Source: [Phormidium] sp. LEGE 05292 (GTDB lineage: Bacteria; Cyanobacteriota; Cyanobacteriia; Cyanobacteriales; Aerosakkonemataceae). Taken from it: DNA of 64,000 nucleotides. The notes below the pieces were generated by a model. That model did not search any database. It saw only the letters and a program-made list of their open reading frames with translations, and was not told where the DNA came from. Location: assembly GCF_015207735.1 (NCBI RefSeq), contig NZ_JADEWG010000001.1:62001-126000 (forward strand), written 5' to 3'. The position numbers and the translations under genes were made by a program. Of this stretch, positions 53,448-63,300 are shown piece after piece. Each line of letters begins with the position of its first letter. The first letter of the stretch is position 1.

Positions 53448-54201
53448 AATTGGAGACAGTTTTTGTAAATGTTTCTGTAAAAAAGAAGTTCCATTCATGA
53501 TAAACGCCATCAATAATTACCAGTTTGGAACCTTTAATATTTCGAGCAAATTCTTTAGCCATTGTCATGGGAGTGAGTAAATCATCTGCACCCCAAATAA
53601 TCAAACAAGGAGTATGAATTCGGGGCAACATTGAGCGGATATCTCTGTCTAGTACTAACTTAGCTGTTTCTAATACTTTTTTCGTATTAAACAGGCTATT
53701 GTAAAGTACACGGGCAAGTATAGCTAACGCAGGTTCAGGTTTTGCTTGCCACATTTGAGCAGACATTTCGATCGCTCTTCGCACTACAACTTCCGGCAAT
53801 GAATTCATCGGAATACCTGTACTATCTACTACTATTAAACTTCGGGTAAAATCAGGTTTTAAAGCTGCTAATGCCATTGCGATCGCACCGCCTAAAGAAT
53901 GGCCTACAATATGTACTGACTGAAGATTTAACGCCTTGAGAAAATCAATTAATACGGCAGCATAGTCGCTATAATCTTTGACAAAATGAGGGGCAGTTGA
54001 TTTTCCAAAACCTGGCAAATAAGGTGCTACTACGTGATAACGTTGCGACAACATATTTAAGTTTTCTTGATAAGGTTCAATTGATACAGACCACCCATGA
54101 ATAAATAATATAGAAACAGAATTAGTAGCTGTTCCGGCTTCTTGGTAAAAGATATTACTATCTGCTAAATGAATTTGCTTTTCGATGAACAAGCTCTCCA
54201 T
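53395..54201 (-). CDS. alpha/beta-fold hydrolase
   Basis: The 268-residue protein has the oxyanion stretch ILFIHGWSVSIEPYQ, the nucleophile elbow VGHSLGGAIAMALA with the catalytic serine, WGADDLLTPM with the aspartate, and the histidine in DGVYHEWNFF. It probably acts as an esterase or related hydrolase; the substrate is unknown. The ATG is preceded by AGGAG. Confidence 0.88.
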   Translation of the reverse strand: MESLFIEKQIHLADSNIFYQEAGTATNSVSILFIHGWSVSIEPYQENLNMLSQRYHVVAPYLPGFGKSTAPHFVKDYSDYAAVLIDFLKALNLQSVHIVGHSLGGAIAMALAALKPDFTRSLIVVDSTGIPMNSLPEVVVRRAIEMSAQMWQAKPEPALAILARVLYNSLFNTKKVLETAKLVLDRDIRSMLPRIHTPCLIIWGADDLLTPMTMAKEFARNIKGSKLVIIDGVYHEWNFFFTETFTKTVSNFIDEIELGTGNLTSELF

Positions 54202-54329
54202 AGCATTTACTCCTGGCTACTTTCATAAATTAATTTGTAATCCAAATTACCAAAAACTATCTGTAATACTTCAGCCGATGGAGGGGTTTACGAAAACAGT
54301 AAATAACTCATCATTCAACGTAAAGAAGG

Positions 54330-54521
54330 ATGAGGTCAGACATTATTATGTTAGCTTTAGAATATATAGTAATTGCACTGCTGTTCCTAGCGATTTTCCC
54401 TTTCTCAATTATACAAATGGGAACAGCTTTAGAGCAAGAAGATATTGAAGCTTTTTGCGTTTGGACTTTTTTAGCTTCTACGATCGCAGGTTTGCCATTA
54501 ATGACGGTTTTATTAATTTAA
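54330..54521 (+). CDS. hypothetical small two-helix membrane protein
   Basis: The 63-residue frame has two hydrophobic helices (EYIVIALLFLAIFPFSIIQ and CVWTFLASTIAGLPLMTVLLI) separated by an acidic loop (GTALEQEDIEAF). The pattern is unlikely in a shadow frame, so I think it is a real small gene. The start could be the ATG at 54330 or one at 54348; ribosome-binding signals are ambiguous. No family is recognised. Confidence 0.45.
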   Translation: MRSDIIMLALEYIVIALLFLAIFPFSIIQMGTALEQEDIEAFCVWTFLASTIAGLPLMTVLLI

Positions 54522-54583
54522 GTCTTTACCTCTTGTCGATTTTTGTTAGTAGGGAATAATTTTTTTGGTAGATTGCGATCGCT

Positions 54584-55519
54584 CTAAGCCGTTTCCGTAA
54601 CTGTATCTTTTGACTCCAGCATTTTGATGCTTTGAGAAGATTTCCAAGCCGAACCATATAGCTCAACAAATCTTTTAAATAACCAAGCAGTTTCGTGAGT
54701 TGAAACCATACTAACATTAAACAAACGGTCAATATTTCTATCTGCTAACTTCCTTAAGTATGGCAAATCTTCAAACAAAGTTAAGCAAGATGCAAAATGT
54801 AGTAAAAGTTGCAACAATGGTTTAGGCCAATCGAGATTGCTGTAAATGTCTATATACAATCTGTGTTCTTTATCACTAATAGGTTCGACATTAAACATCA
54901 CAACAATTCTTTTATTGCCATAAACGGGAATATTCAGTTCTACCGTATATGGGTTATAGAGAGCTAGAATTACTTCTACTAATGGTTGTCGCCAAATTCG
55001 CAGAGTATTAAAATCTGAATTTAGCATGGTTTGAAATTTAATAATTCCCCCGATAGCCGTCGGTTGAAAATGTGTAACTGAAACAACTCTTAGGTTACTG
55101 AGGCTAAAGCTGTGAACTGTTTCTAAGTGTTTTAAATTCAACAAATGATAGATTTGGCAAAGATGAGAAAAGGGTAATATATACTCCTGACTAATCATGT
55201 GTAATTTTCGGAGTTCCAGCATCCTATTTTGTGCTGAATCTGGGTTAATTTCGTGAGGAACCAAACTTATATCGGTAGGATAAGTATTGATTTCTACCTG
55301 ATAAGGTTTCAAAAACAGCCAACTTAAAAAGATGAAAGAAGCTGTAAATAGTTGCATGAAATCCATCGCTGATAAATAACCATCAGCTAAGGTAGCCATA
55401 CTGCGATCGGTAATTCCAAATAACCAAGAGGGAATTCCTAACAGCCAAATACCATTTCTCAGGCTAGTAATAAATTCTGAAATCTCTACAGAACTTTGCT
55501 CAGAGGTCAATTTATCCAT
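54584..55519 (-). CDS. hypothetical protein of unknown family
   Basis: The 311-residue protein has no signal peptide or obvious transmembrane domain apart from one hydrophobic stretch near residue 65 (FTASFIFLSWLFL). The middle is beta-rich (FSLSNLRVVSVTHFQPTAIGGIIKFQTMLNS, then VELNIPVYGNKRIVVMFNVEPI), and the C-terminal part is helical (STHETAWLFKRFVELYGSAW). I cannot assign a family or catalytic motif. The frame is long, uninterrupted and of normal composition, so it is likely a real gene. Confidence 0.65.
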   Translation of the reverse strand: MDKLTSEQSSVEISEFITSLRNGIWLLGIPSWLFGITDRSMATLADGYLSAMDFMQLFTASFIFLSWLFLKPYQVEINTYPTDISLVPHEINPDSAQNRMLELRKLHMISQEYILPFSHLCQIYHLLNLKHLETVHSFSLSNLRVVSVTHFQPTAIGGIIKFQTMLNSDFNTLRIWRQPLVEVILALYNPYTVELNIPVYGNKRIVVMFNVEPISDKEHRLYIDIYSNLDWPKPLLQLLLHFASCLTLFEDLPYLRKLADRNIDRLFNVSMVSTHETAWLFKRFVELYGSAWKSSQSIKMLESKDTVTETA

Positions 55520-55979
55520 AGTTGCTTAATTACTTTTAATTTCTAAACTGAGAATTTAAGCTACTAAAAATTAGCGCCAAGCAAAAACTTGGCTACATAA
55601 AGCTGCCAGCTTTATTAGCAAATAAAAATTCTTCAGGCAGACATACCTTGCCTAATCTTTTGGTTGCTTATCTATATATTAATCCTAATATTAATCCTAA
55701 TTATTAAGATTGCTTTCTATCGAAAGAGTAGTCTTGCAATCTATTCCAAGATATGCGTTTTTTCTATCAAAAAATAGTCAAAAATTGCATAATTTTAGCA
55801 AACAAAATATTACTTACATCCATCTTAAGTTGAGTAATTTAAAAATCATCCTTGCGATTGTTACTAAAGGCAGAAGAGTAGATAAGTTAACAGAGATACA
55901 GTTTAAAGAATAGACAATTATGAGCTATTGCTCTCACAGGCAATTAGCGATTTTAGAAGGATTTAGGAGAAGAGATAGT
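55520..55979. other. intergenic region with two small hairpins
   Basis: GCCAAG-N6-CTTGGC (55576-55593) and ATAAAGC-N5-GCTTTAT (55597-55615) stand side by side just upstream of the minus-strand gene. A 67-residue plus-strand frame at 55710-55913 is present but has no coding features. The ribosome-binding site of the next gene lies at its end. Confidence 0.5.
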
Positions 55980-57143
55980 ATGACTCTATTATCTATAGAT
56001 GAGTTAAAAAATTTAGTAGAACAACCTACAGGATTGTGTGTTTCAATTTATATGCCTACTTGCCGTTTAGGACAAGAAACGCAACAAAATCCAATTCGGT
56101 TTAAAAATCTCATTCGTCAGGCAGAAGAATTATTAGTAGAACATGGTTTCACCCAATCGGAAGCAGGAAAATTTTTGCAGCCTGCTCATAAACTAGACGA
56201 TCAAGATTTTTGGCAACATCAAAATAATGGGTTAGCAATCTTTGTAGCTGAGGGGGTATTTCATTACTACCGCTTACCATTAAACTTTGCGGAATTAGCT
56301 GTTGTTACCGATCGTTTCCATCTAAAACCGCTGTTACCTCTATTAACTAATGATGGGCTATTTTACATTTTGAGTTTGAGTCAAGAGCAAATCAAGCTAT
56401 TAGAATGTACCCGCTATGATGTAAAAGAAATTGAGTTAGAGGATGTCCCCAAAAATATGGATGAAGCTCTCATGTATGATGAGACTGCTAAAGAGGGACA
56501 GTTCCGCATCAACACATCAAAAGGGGGAACTAATAATTCCTTTCAACATTCTGGAACTTTTCACGGGCAAGGAAGTCCAGACAGAGATAATATTAAGGTA
56601 GATTTGTTGCAGTTTTTCTACTTAGTCGATCGCGGAATTCAAAAGTATTTGCGCGGAAAAAATGTACCTTTGGTATTAACTGGAGTAGAATATCTCTTCC
56701 CAATTTACCGAGAAGCTAATACTTACCCGCATTTAGTTGAAGAAGGAATTACGGGAAATACCAAAATCTCCACTCCCGAAGAATTGCAAAGTGAAGCTTG
56801 GCAAATAGTGGAACCGATATTTTCACAGGCGCAGGAAAAAGCGATCGCTTACTATCAAGAATCCGCAGCCGCTCAAAGAGCTTCAACTGATATCAAAGAA
56901 ACTGTCCCCGCAGCATATTATGGGCGCGTTGAACAATTATTTGTAGCTGTTGGAGTGCAGCAATGGGGTAATTTCGATCCCCAAAATAACACAATTGAAC
57001 TACATCCCGAACCCGAAACCGGAGATGAGGATTTATTAGATTCAGCCGCAGTTCAAACCATTTTAAATGGAGGAACTGTATATGCTGTTGAACCAGAACA
57101 AGTTCCCGATCGCGCTCCCTTAGCAGCTGTTTTTCGTTATTAA
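55980..57143 (+). CDS. baeRF family 3-like protein (bacterial archaeo-eukaryotic release factor-like)
   Basis: The N-terminal sequence LLSIDELKNLVEQPTGLCVSIYMPTCRLG and the middle section FYLVDRGIQKYLRGKNVPLVLTGVEYLFPIYREANTYPHLVEEGITGN fit the baeRF_family3 group, named for resemblance to eRF1. Members are thought to act on stalled ribosomes or as stress factors; that is inferred from fold alone. The start is taken at the ATG at 55980 after AGGAGA; an ATG at 55920 is a longer alternative. It sits ahead of a group of stress-type genes on both strands. Confidence 0.75.
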   Translation: MTLLSIDELKNLVEQPTGLCVSIYMPTCRLGQETQQNPIRFKNLIRQAEELLVEHGFTQSEAGKFLQPAHKLDDQDFWQHQNNGLAIFVAEGVFHYYRLPLNFAELAVVTDRFHLKPLLPLLTNDGLFYILSLSQEQIKLLECTRYDVKEIELEDVPKNMDEALMYDETAKEGQFRINTSKGGTNNSFQHSGTFHGQGSPDRDNIKVDLLQFFYLVDRGIQKYLRGKNVPLVLTGVEYLFPIYREANTYPHLVEEGITGNTKISTPEELQSEAWQIVEPIFSQAQEKAIAYYQESAAAQRASTDIKETVPAAYYGRVEQLFVAVGVQQWGNFDPQNNTIELHPEPETGDEDLLDSAAVQTILNGGTVYAVEPEQVPDRAPLAAVFRY

Positions 57144-57153
57144 TCTGCCCTAG

Positions 57154-57190
57154 TTCATGATTCATTAAATTATCAATTATGAATCATGAA
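57154..57190. repeat. perfect 12-bp inverted repeat (TTCATGATTCAT)
   Basis: The arms are 57154-57165 and 57179-57190 with a 13-base A/T loop, between the baeRF-like gene and the SRPBCC gene. It could be a weak terminator or a binding site. Confidence 0.7.
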
Positions 57191-57217
57191 CTTTTAGTAT
57201 TTTCAGGAGACAAACGG

Positions 57218-57904
57218 ATGGAAATTACCAAACAAAATACTACCAATCAACCAGAAAACACCAAGGATGCTGGACAATGGGCATCCTTAATTGGTGGTGG
57301 CGCACTTGTACTTTATGGATTATCGCGTCGCTCTCTTCGGGGTGCGTTGATGGCTCTTGCAGGTGGCGGTTTAGTGTATCAAGGTGTTGGTGGAAAAAGT
57401 GGCGTACAGGATGCAACAGGAATGAACCAAAATATCATAGTGGAAAAGACAGTAACTATTAACAAATCACCGGAAGAATTGTATCGTTTCTGGCACAATT
57501 TCGAGAATTTACCAACTTTTATGAAACATCTCAAATCTGTGAGAGTATCAGATCAAAAACGCTCTCATTGGATTGCTAATGCACCTATGGGTAACAGCGT
57601 AGAGTGGGATGCTGAAATAATTAATGACCAAGAAAATCATTTAATTGCTTGGGCTTCTTTAGAAGGTGCGGATGTAGATAATTCTGGTTTTGTTCGCTTT
57701 CAACCTGCGCCAGAGGGAAGGGGAACAGAAGTAAAAGTTGTCATGGAATATAACCCGCCTGCTGGTGCTTTGGGGGCTGCGATCGCCAAACTTTTTGGTG
57801 AAGAACCAGAACAACAAATCGGAGATGATTTGCGCCGCTTTAAACAATTAATGGAAGCCGGAGAAATTGCCACCACCGAAGGGCAACCTGCTGGACATAG
57901 ATAA
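57218..57904 (+). CDS. SRPBCC-family protein with an N-terminal glycine-rich membrane hairpin
   Basis: The 228-residue protein starts with a hydrophobic hairpin (WASLIGGGALVLYGLS and RGALMALAGGGLVYQGVGG), as in DUF2892-type proteins, and ends with a START/polyketide-cyclase-like domain: IIVEKTVTINKSPEELYRFWHNFENLPTFMKHLKSV and VEWDAEIINDQENHLIAWAS. Such proteins are common in cyanobacterial stress islands; the ligand is unknown. The ATG at 57218 follows AGGAGAC. Confidence 0.85.
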   Translation: MEITKQNTTNQPENTKDAGQWASLIGGGALVLYGLSRRSLRGALMALAGGGLVYQGVGGKSGVQDATGMNQNIIVEKTVTINKSPEELYRFWHNFENLPTFMKHLKSVRVSDQKRSHWIANAPMGNSVEWDAEIINDQENHLIAWASLEGADVDNSGFVRFQPAPEGRGTEVKVVMEYNPPAGALGAAIAKLFGEEPEQQIGDDLRRFKQLMEAGEIATTEGQPAGHR

Positions 57905-57915
57905 CTGTGTGTAAT

Positions 57916-58032
57916 TAGGACTTACGCACTCTGGAGCCTGAAATCTAGATCCGAACTAGCCCCCCTTCCCAAGGGGGGAACTTAATAGCCCCCTTGGGAA
58001 GGGGGTTGGGGGATCTCAGTGCGTAAGTTCTA
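57916..58032. mobile_element. 117-bp MITE with 15-bp terminal inverted repeats and a GTAAT target duplication
   Basis: TAGGACTTACGCACT at 57916-57930 is matched (14 of 15) by the reverse complement of 58018-58032. GTAAT flanks both ends (57911-57915 and 58033-58037) as a 5-bp target-site duplication. The interior contains CCCCCTTCCCAAGG/CCTTGGGAAGGGGG complementary blocks, so the whole unit folds on itself. It encodes no protein and would depend on a transposase elsewhere. Confidence 0.85.
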
Positions 58033-58043
58033 GTAATATCAAA

Positions 58044-58089
58044 AAAACACCGTTGATTATTGGAAAAATCCATTAATCAACGGTGTTTT
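58044..58089. terminator. bidirectional intrinsic terminator
   Basis: AAAACACCGTTGATTA and its exact complement (16 bp) enclose a 14-base loop. It lies between the convergent SRPBCC and ChaB genes and has A-run and T-run flanks, so it can end both transcripts. Confidence 0.85.
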
Positions 58090-58210
58090 CTGCACTCACT
58101 TATTCGTTCAGAATAAAAAGGGAGGGAAATTTTTAAAACCCGGATTTAGGTCTAGAATTCCTACAGAATATCTAAATAATTTTTGGCTCAATCGGCTCTT
58201 TTTTTGCTAC

Positions 58211-58456
58211 TTAGTTACCGCCTGAACTAACAGATTTGTAATGTATGCCTGGTTCTTCTGGCTTCTTGTGCCACTTGCCATCTTGAGCTTTTTCAAAGTT
58301 TACACCCAGGCTATTCCAAGCTACATTCATAGCAGATTCTTCATCCATTCCATTTTCGTAGGCGCTATTAAAAGCTGCCAGAAAATATTGTTCAGAACCA
58401 TCAGCTAATTGTTCTCTAACTTCAGGAGATAAGTCTTCGAGTTGTTTTACAGCCAT
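58211..58456 (-). CDS. ChaB-family small protein
   Basis: The 81-residue protein has the ChaB pattern: LEDLSPEVREQLADGSEQYFLAAFNSAYENGMDEESAMNVAW. It was named as a regulator of the calcium/proton antiporter ChaA in E. coli; in cyanobacteria the role is unclear. The ATG at 58456 is preferred, with one in-frame ATG at 58465 also possible. Small ChaB proteins often sit in stress islands. Confidence 0.85.
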   Translation of the reverse strand: MAVKQLEDLSPEVREQLADGSEQYFLAAFNSAYENGMDEESAMNVAWNSLGVNFEKAQDGKWHKKPEEPGIHYKSVSSGGN

Positions 58457-58612
58457 AAATACCATCCATTTGTTATTTCACTACTGGGATCATCATAAAA
58501 AGCAGAGTTTACAATTTCTTCATCCTTGGAGGTAATTATGGTATTTAATTCACTATGTCTGAGGTATGATTAGCAAATTAACAGTCACACTCAACAACTT
58601 AAAACAAAGTCA

Positions 58613-59086
58613 TTAAGCCGCTTCTGGATTGAGTTGAATCATTTCCCAAGTAGTATAAGTTCCAACTGGACTCCACAGCAAATAAGGAATTAATAAAGCA
58701 GCAGCCAAGCCAGAAATAGGCCAAATTAATAGTGTTAGTGAAACAGCTAAAACTAGTCCCACTGCTCCTAATATTAAGCCAACTTTTAGGCTTCTTAGCC
58801 TTAGTGTCATAGGGATATAAGCCACTGTCACTACTTCTAAAACTAGGTAAAGTGCCATGAGTAACCAAGTTTTTAAACTACCTGGATCTTTTTCCCAAAT
58901 CAGAATAGCTGACCCTGCACCACAGATAAAAATGAAAGTCCAAATGAAAGGAATAGCAGGTTCAAAAATTAGCCATTGAGGTCGAAGTAATTGTACTCCC
59001 CAAACGGTATCACGCGGTCTCATCAAAATAGTACCAAGGGCAACTATTAAAGTTATGCCTCCGATTACCAGCCAAGATTTAAGCAT
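58613..59086 (-). CDS. TspO/MBR-family protein
   Basis: The 157-residue protein has five membrane helices. The C-terminal LLIPYLLWSPVGTYTTWEMIQLNPE is the TspO signature, and the tryptophan-rich N-terminal loop (RDTVWGVQLLRPQW) is consistent. TspO binds porphyrins and related compounds and is linked to oxidative or osmotic stress. It lies next to the CrtW gene on the same strand, 150 bp apart. Confidence 0.75.
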   Translation of the reverse strand: MLKSWLVIGGITLIVALGTILMRPRDTVWGVQLLRPQWLIFEPAIPFIWTFIFICGAGSAILIWEKDPGSLKTWLLMALYLVLEVVTVAYIPMTLRLRSLKVGLILGAVGLVLAVSLTLLIWPISGLAAALLIPYLLWSPVGTYTTWEMIQLNPEAA

Positions 59087-59155
59087 TTTTATACCTCTGA
59101 TAATGCTAAATTATTTTGAATTTGTCATCATCCTGACAAGTGAACCAAAGAGTTT

Positions 59156-59190
59156 AATCAGTCTTGAGTATGAACATATCAAGACTGATT
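59156..59190. terminator. hairpin between tspO-like and crtW genes
   Basis: AATCAGTCTTGA and its exact complement enclose an 11-base loop. On the plus strand it is followed by TTTTTTGTATTTTT. No plus-strand gene reads into it, so its use as a terminator for crtW on the minus strand would rely on the hairpin alone. Confidence 0.55.
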
Positions 59191-59235
59191 TTTTGTATTT
59201 TTTATTACTGAGGCTAAACATTAAAAATTCTTCAA

Positions 59236-60024
59236 CTACTTTTGGTAAACTTCTGGTAGTTTCCACCAGGGAAGATGAGGGTATTCATGATGTTCTTTAT
59301 GGTAGCCAAAATGGTAACAGGTAATGAATGACCAGAAAGGTGAAAGATGATTACTTGTAGTTCTATGCTGATTGGTATAGCCTTCTTTTGGTTCTCGGTG
59401 GGTGAGGAAAGTTCCAAAATAAAACAATTGTAATGAGCTTAAAAGTGAGGGAATAATCCAAAATAAAACTAAGTTAATTATAGGTATATGGAACCATTCA
59501 GCTAGTAACGAGAATACTAATGCGAATCCTAAAAGTTGTTTCCAATTGGAGTAACTTTTCATAAAGTGGAAATACCAGCTAAAGAAGCTTTTATGTACCA
59601 GATCATGATAATCTGGATCGAAATGAGTCGCCGGATAACGGTGATGTAACCAATGTTTTTTCAGTAAGTTTTGATAGGAAAATAAACCGTATAAAAATAC
59701 TGCGATCGATCCGATTGAATGGTTAATTTTAAGATTTGCAGGAAATACTACTCCGTGCATGGCATCATGGGCAGTGATAAATAAACCTGCATAGAGAAAG
59801 GTTTGCAATAATATAGCGGGTATTATCCAAAAAAGCTGTAGCTTTGCGACATCAATAGAAAGTAATATTACTAAAGTAATTGCCCATAATGAAAGAATTA
59901 CAGCAGCAATAATAATTCCATAAAAGTTAGCTATATTCCGAGAAATTGATAGGCCATAAAAGTTGGCTTCTCTACTTTTAATAATGTTATTAAAAGCCGA
60001 TAAATTGGTGACTTCAGTCGTCAT
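59236..60024 (-). CDS. crtW: beta-carotene ketolase
   Basis: CrtW is a membrane di-iron enzyme that adds keto groups to beta-carotene to give echinenone and canthaxanthin. The histidine motifs are LFITAHDAMHGVVFP, KHWLHHRYPATHFDPDYH, FLTHREP and CYHFGYHKEHHEYPHLPWWKLPEV. The 262-residue length is normal for cyanobacterial CrtW. Keto-carotenoids serve photoprotection, including binding by the orange carotenoid protein. It is next to a TspO-like gene and upstream of stress-type genes. Confidence 0.93.
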   Translation of the reverse strand: MTTEVTNLSAFNNIIKSREANFYGLSISRNIANFYGIIIAAVILSLWAITLVILLSIDVAKLQLFWIIPAILLQTFLYAGLFITAHDAMHGVVFPANLKINHSIGSIAVFLYGLFSYQNLLKKHWLHHRYPATHFDPDYHDLVHKSFFSWYFHFMKSYSNWKQLLGFALVFSLLAEWFHIPIINLVLFWIIPSLLSSLQLFYFGTFLTHREPKEGYTNQHRTTSNHLSPFWSFITCYHFGYHKEHHEYPHLPWWKLPEVYQK

Positions 60025-60307
60025 TTCACATTACTTAACAATTACATTCAAATCGTAACTGTTAAAAATTATTCTTTTCTCTGTCTACAGTTCTAAAAGT
60101 CTTGCACTTCTGAAGACAGATATTTATGGGTTAAATAATACAAAAAATTCTGTGGCTATACCTAAAAAATGTAGAATATTTAATAAGTATCATTTTATTG
60201 AAGCGAAGTTTTTTTTAGCTAAATCTATCTAAAGCAGGGATTTTTGTTTGGAAAATAATGTGTTTTTCTACACTAGACATCTATAAAAAGGAGGAAATGT
60301 TTTTGAT

Positions 60308-63300
60308 TTAGGAATTATTAACTAAGTTAGCTACTAGGGCAATCAATTCTATTGGTTCTACAGGTTTAGAGAGATGTTTTTGAAATCCTGCTTTGAGGGC
60401 TTGTTTCTGATTAAATTCACCAACATAAGCAGTAAGTGCGATCGCCGGGATTTGGTTAATTTTTTGGTTGGGGTGATTTCTAATTTCGCGTACTAACATA
60501 TAACCATCAATTTCTGGCATTCCAATATCACTTAATAAAATATCGATTTCTGATTGTGTTAAAACTTGTAATGCTTCTTGCGCCGAGGCGACTGGAATTA
60601 CTTTGGCGCTTGCTTGTTCTAGGAGCGTGACAATTAATTCTCGCGTATCAGCTTGATCTTCTACAACTAAAGCTCGCACCCCATCTAATTTTATGTTTAA
60701 TTCAGAATCTTTGGTTTCTATTTTTGTTTCTAAAGTAGTTTGTTTTACTGGTAATTGAACTGTAAAGGTAGCTCCTTTACCTTCACCTAGACTATCTGCT
60801 TGTACAATTCCTCCATGTAATTCTACTAAATGGCGTACAATTGCTAAACCTAAACCTAAGCCACCAAATTTGCGAGTTGTACTGCTATTTTCCTGACGAA
60901 AGTAATCAAATATATAGGGGATAAAATCAGGTTGAATTCCTTTACCAGTATCGCTGACTCGAATTAATACAAAACTGCCTATTTGGTTTAATTCAATTTC
61001 TACTTGTCCGCCATTGGGTGTAAACTTAACTGCATTAGAAAGCAAATTCCAAATTACTTGCTGCAATCGATTCGGATCGCCAGAGATTAAGCTAATATTT
61101 GATTGAAACTGAGTTTTGATTTGAATTGACTTTGCTTCAGCAGCTAAATGCACAGTTTCAATTGCGGCATGAATGATAGTTTTTAAGTCCACAGAACAAA
61201 CATTGAGCGTCAGTTTACCTTGAAGGATGCGGGAAACATCTAATAAATCTTCGATTAATTCAGTTTGAAGTTTAGCATTGCGTTCTATTGTTTCTAAAGC
61301 GCGATCGGTAGTTTTTTGATCGAGTTTGCGGCTTCGTAGTAATTTTGACCAACCGAGAATAGGATTTAAAGGAGAGCGCAATTCATGGGAGAGAACTGCT
61401 AAAAATTCATCCTTTATTCTGTTAGCTGATTCGGCTTGAGTCCGAGCATTTTGTTCTGCTTCATATAATCGAGAATTTTCGATCGCAACCGAAGCCATTT
61501 GCGCCAACTGCACCAAAATATCTGCATCGGCTTCAGTAAAATCGCTGGAATGTTTATCAGAAAGTTGAATTACTCCAATATTTACTCCATCTCTTCTAAT
61601 TAACGGTGCAACTAATAAACCCCGCATTGGCGGATAATTTTCTACTTCTTGATTAAATGTTATCCATTGCGGATCTAAAATTAACTCGGTTTCCGTCATC
61701 CTTAAAACTTGATTCATCTGACAAATTTTTGGATAGATTTGGCAGATATCAAAATTAGGTTTATAATCTCGCCATTGAGCATATTTATCGGAAAAAGATA
61801 CAACATGAATTGGTTTTTGCCAATTTCCTTCGCTCGCCATAGTTGTAATTGATTGGTGAGCACCAATAATTATTCGCGCTTGTTCTGTGACTACTTGCAG
61901 TACTTGTTCAATTGACAGCACAGAATTCATTGCTAATGATGCTTCTGTTAATCCGCGTAATTGACTTGCTCTTTGTTGCACATCACCTAATAATTGATTG
62001 CGTTCAGTGACATCAGTTGCTACAGCAATTGCAATCCAACAATTCAACTCTGCTTCATATCGGGAAGTCATAATATCGGAAATCCAACGCCAAGTTCCAT
62101 CTTTATGTTGAAACCGATATTCCATTAAATTAGTTCGACCAGCAAAGATATCTTGATAACGATTAGGAAGCAATAAAGCTAAATCTTCTGGTAATACTCG
62201 TGACATCCAAAGATGATGATTTTCTGTTAATTCTGCGGCGGTAAAACCAAAAACTTTCTCACAACCTGCGGAAAAATATTCAGATTCCCAACTACCATCA
62301 GCAAATACTCGATAGCTGATAATAGCAGCGATCGCACTATTAAGAATATCATCAAGTTTAGCTTGCGAACGTTGTAAGGCTACTTCTAGCTGTTTGCGAT
62401 CGCTAATATTTGTAGTTGTCCCCACCATTCGCACCGAATTTCCCTGACTATCTTTAATCACAAAACCCTGATCTATAACATCCAAATATTGATTATTTTT
62501 ACAGCGAACTCTATACTCAACTTCATAACGATTTTGATTGACTAATTGACTCAATCCTCTCTCCTTTACTAAAGGCAAATCTTCTGGATGAATCACACTT
62601 GACCACCAATCTGGCGTTGGTTCTGCTTCTTCGGGTAAATAGCCAAAAATGCGTGTTAAACCATCGGTTCTTTCTACTAAATTTGTTTGCAAATTCCAGT
62701 CATAAATTAAACAATTTACTGCCGCAGCTGCTAATTCAAAACGCTCTTTTTGCAATTGCAAATCTGATAAAGCTTGCTTACGTTTACTAATATCATAAGC
62801 AGTACCGAGAATTTGTCTAGGTGAACCATCAGTATTTCGACTAAATACAGTTGCCCGACCACTAAACCAACACCACTCACCATTAGCTCGTCGCATCCGA
62901 TATTCTAGTTCTAAAACTTCTCCTTCTTTAAGTGAGTGAAACTGTGCGATATGAGCAGGAAATTTAATTAAATCTTCGGGATGCACCAATTGAGGAAATA
63001 ACATTTCTCCCATTTCTTGAATTTGTTGCGGTGTATATCCCAGTATGTCACTAATTTGCTGATTTACATAAATATTCCGATTTTCTAGTAAATCATAAAT
63101 ATATAAGATTCCTGGAATTGTATCAGTTATTTGCTGTAATAAATGTTGACTTTTTTGAAACTGCTGTTCATGAAGTGAAAGCTGCCGAAGCGGATTCTGA
63201 GTATTTTCTGTACAATTAATAAAAATTCCTCCCACCTGATTACTTTCATCCCGAATTGGGCTATATGAAAATGTTATATCAACCTCTTTTCGGTATTTAT

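Noticed and set aside
55710-55913. 67-codon plus-strand frame between two genes
   Set aside because: No ribosome-binding site, low-complexity basic composition, no recognisable motif.
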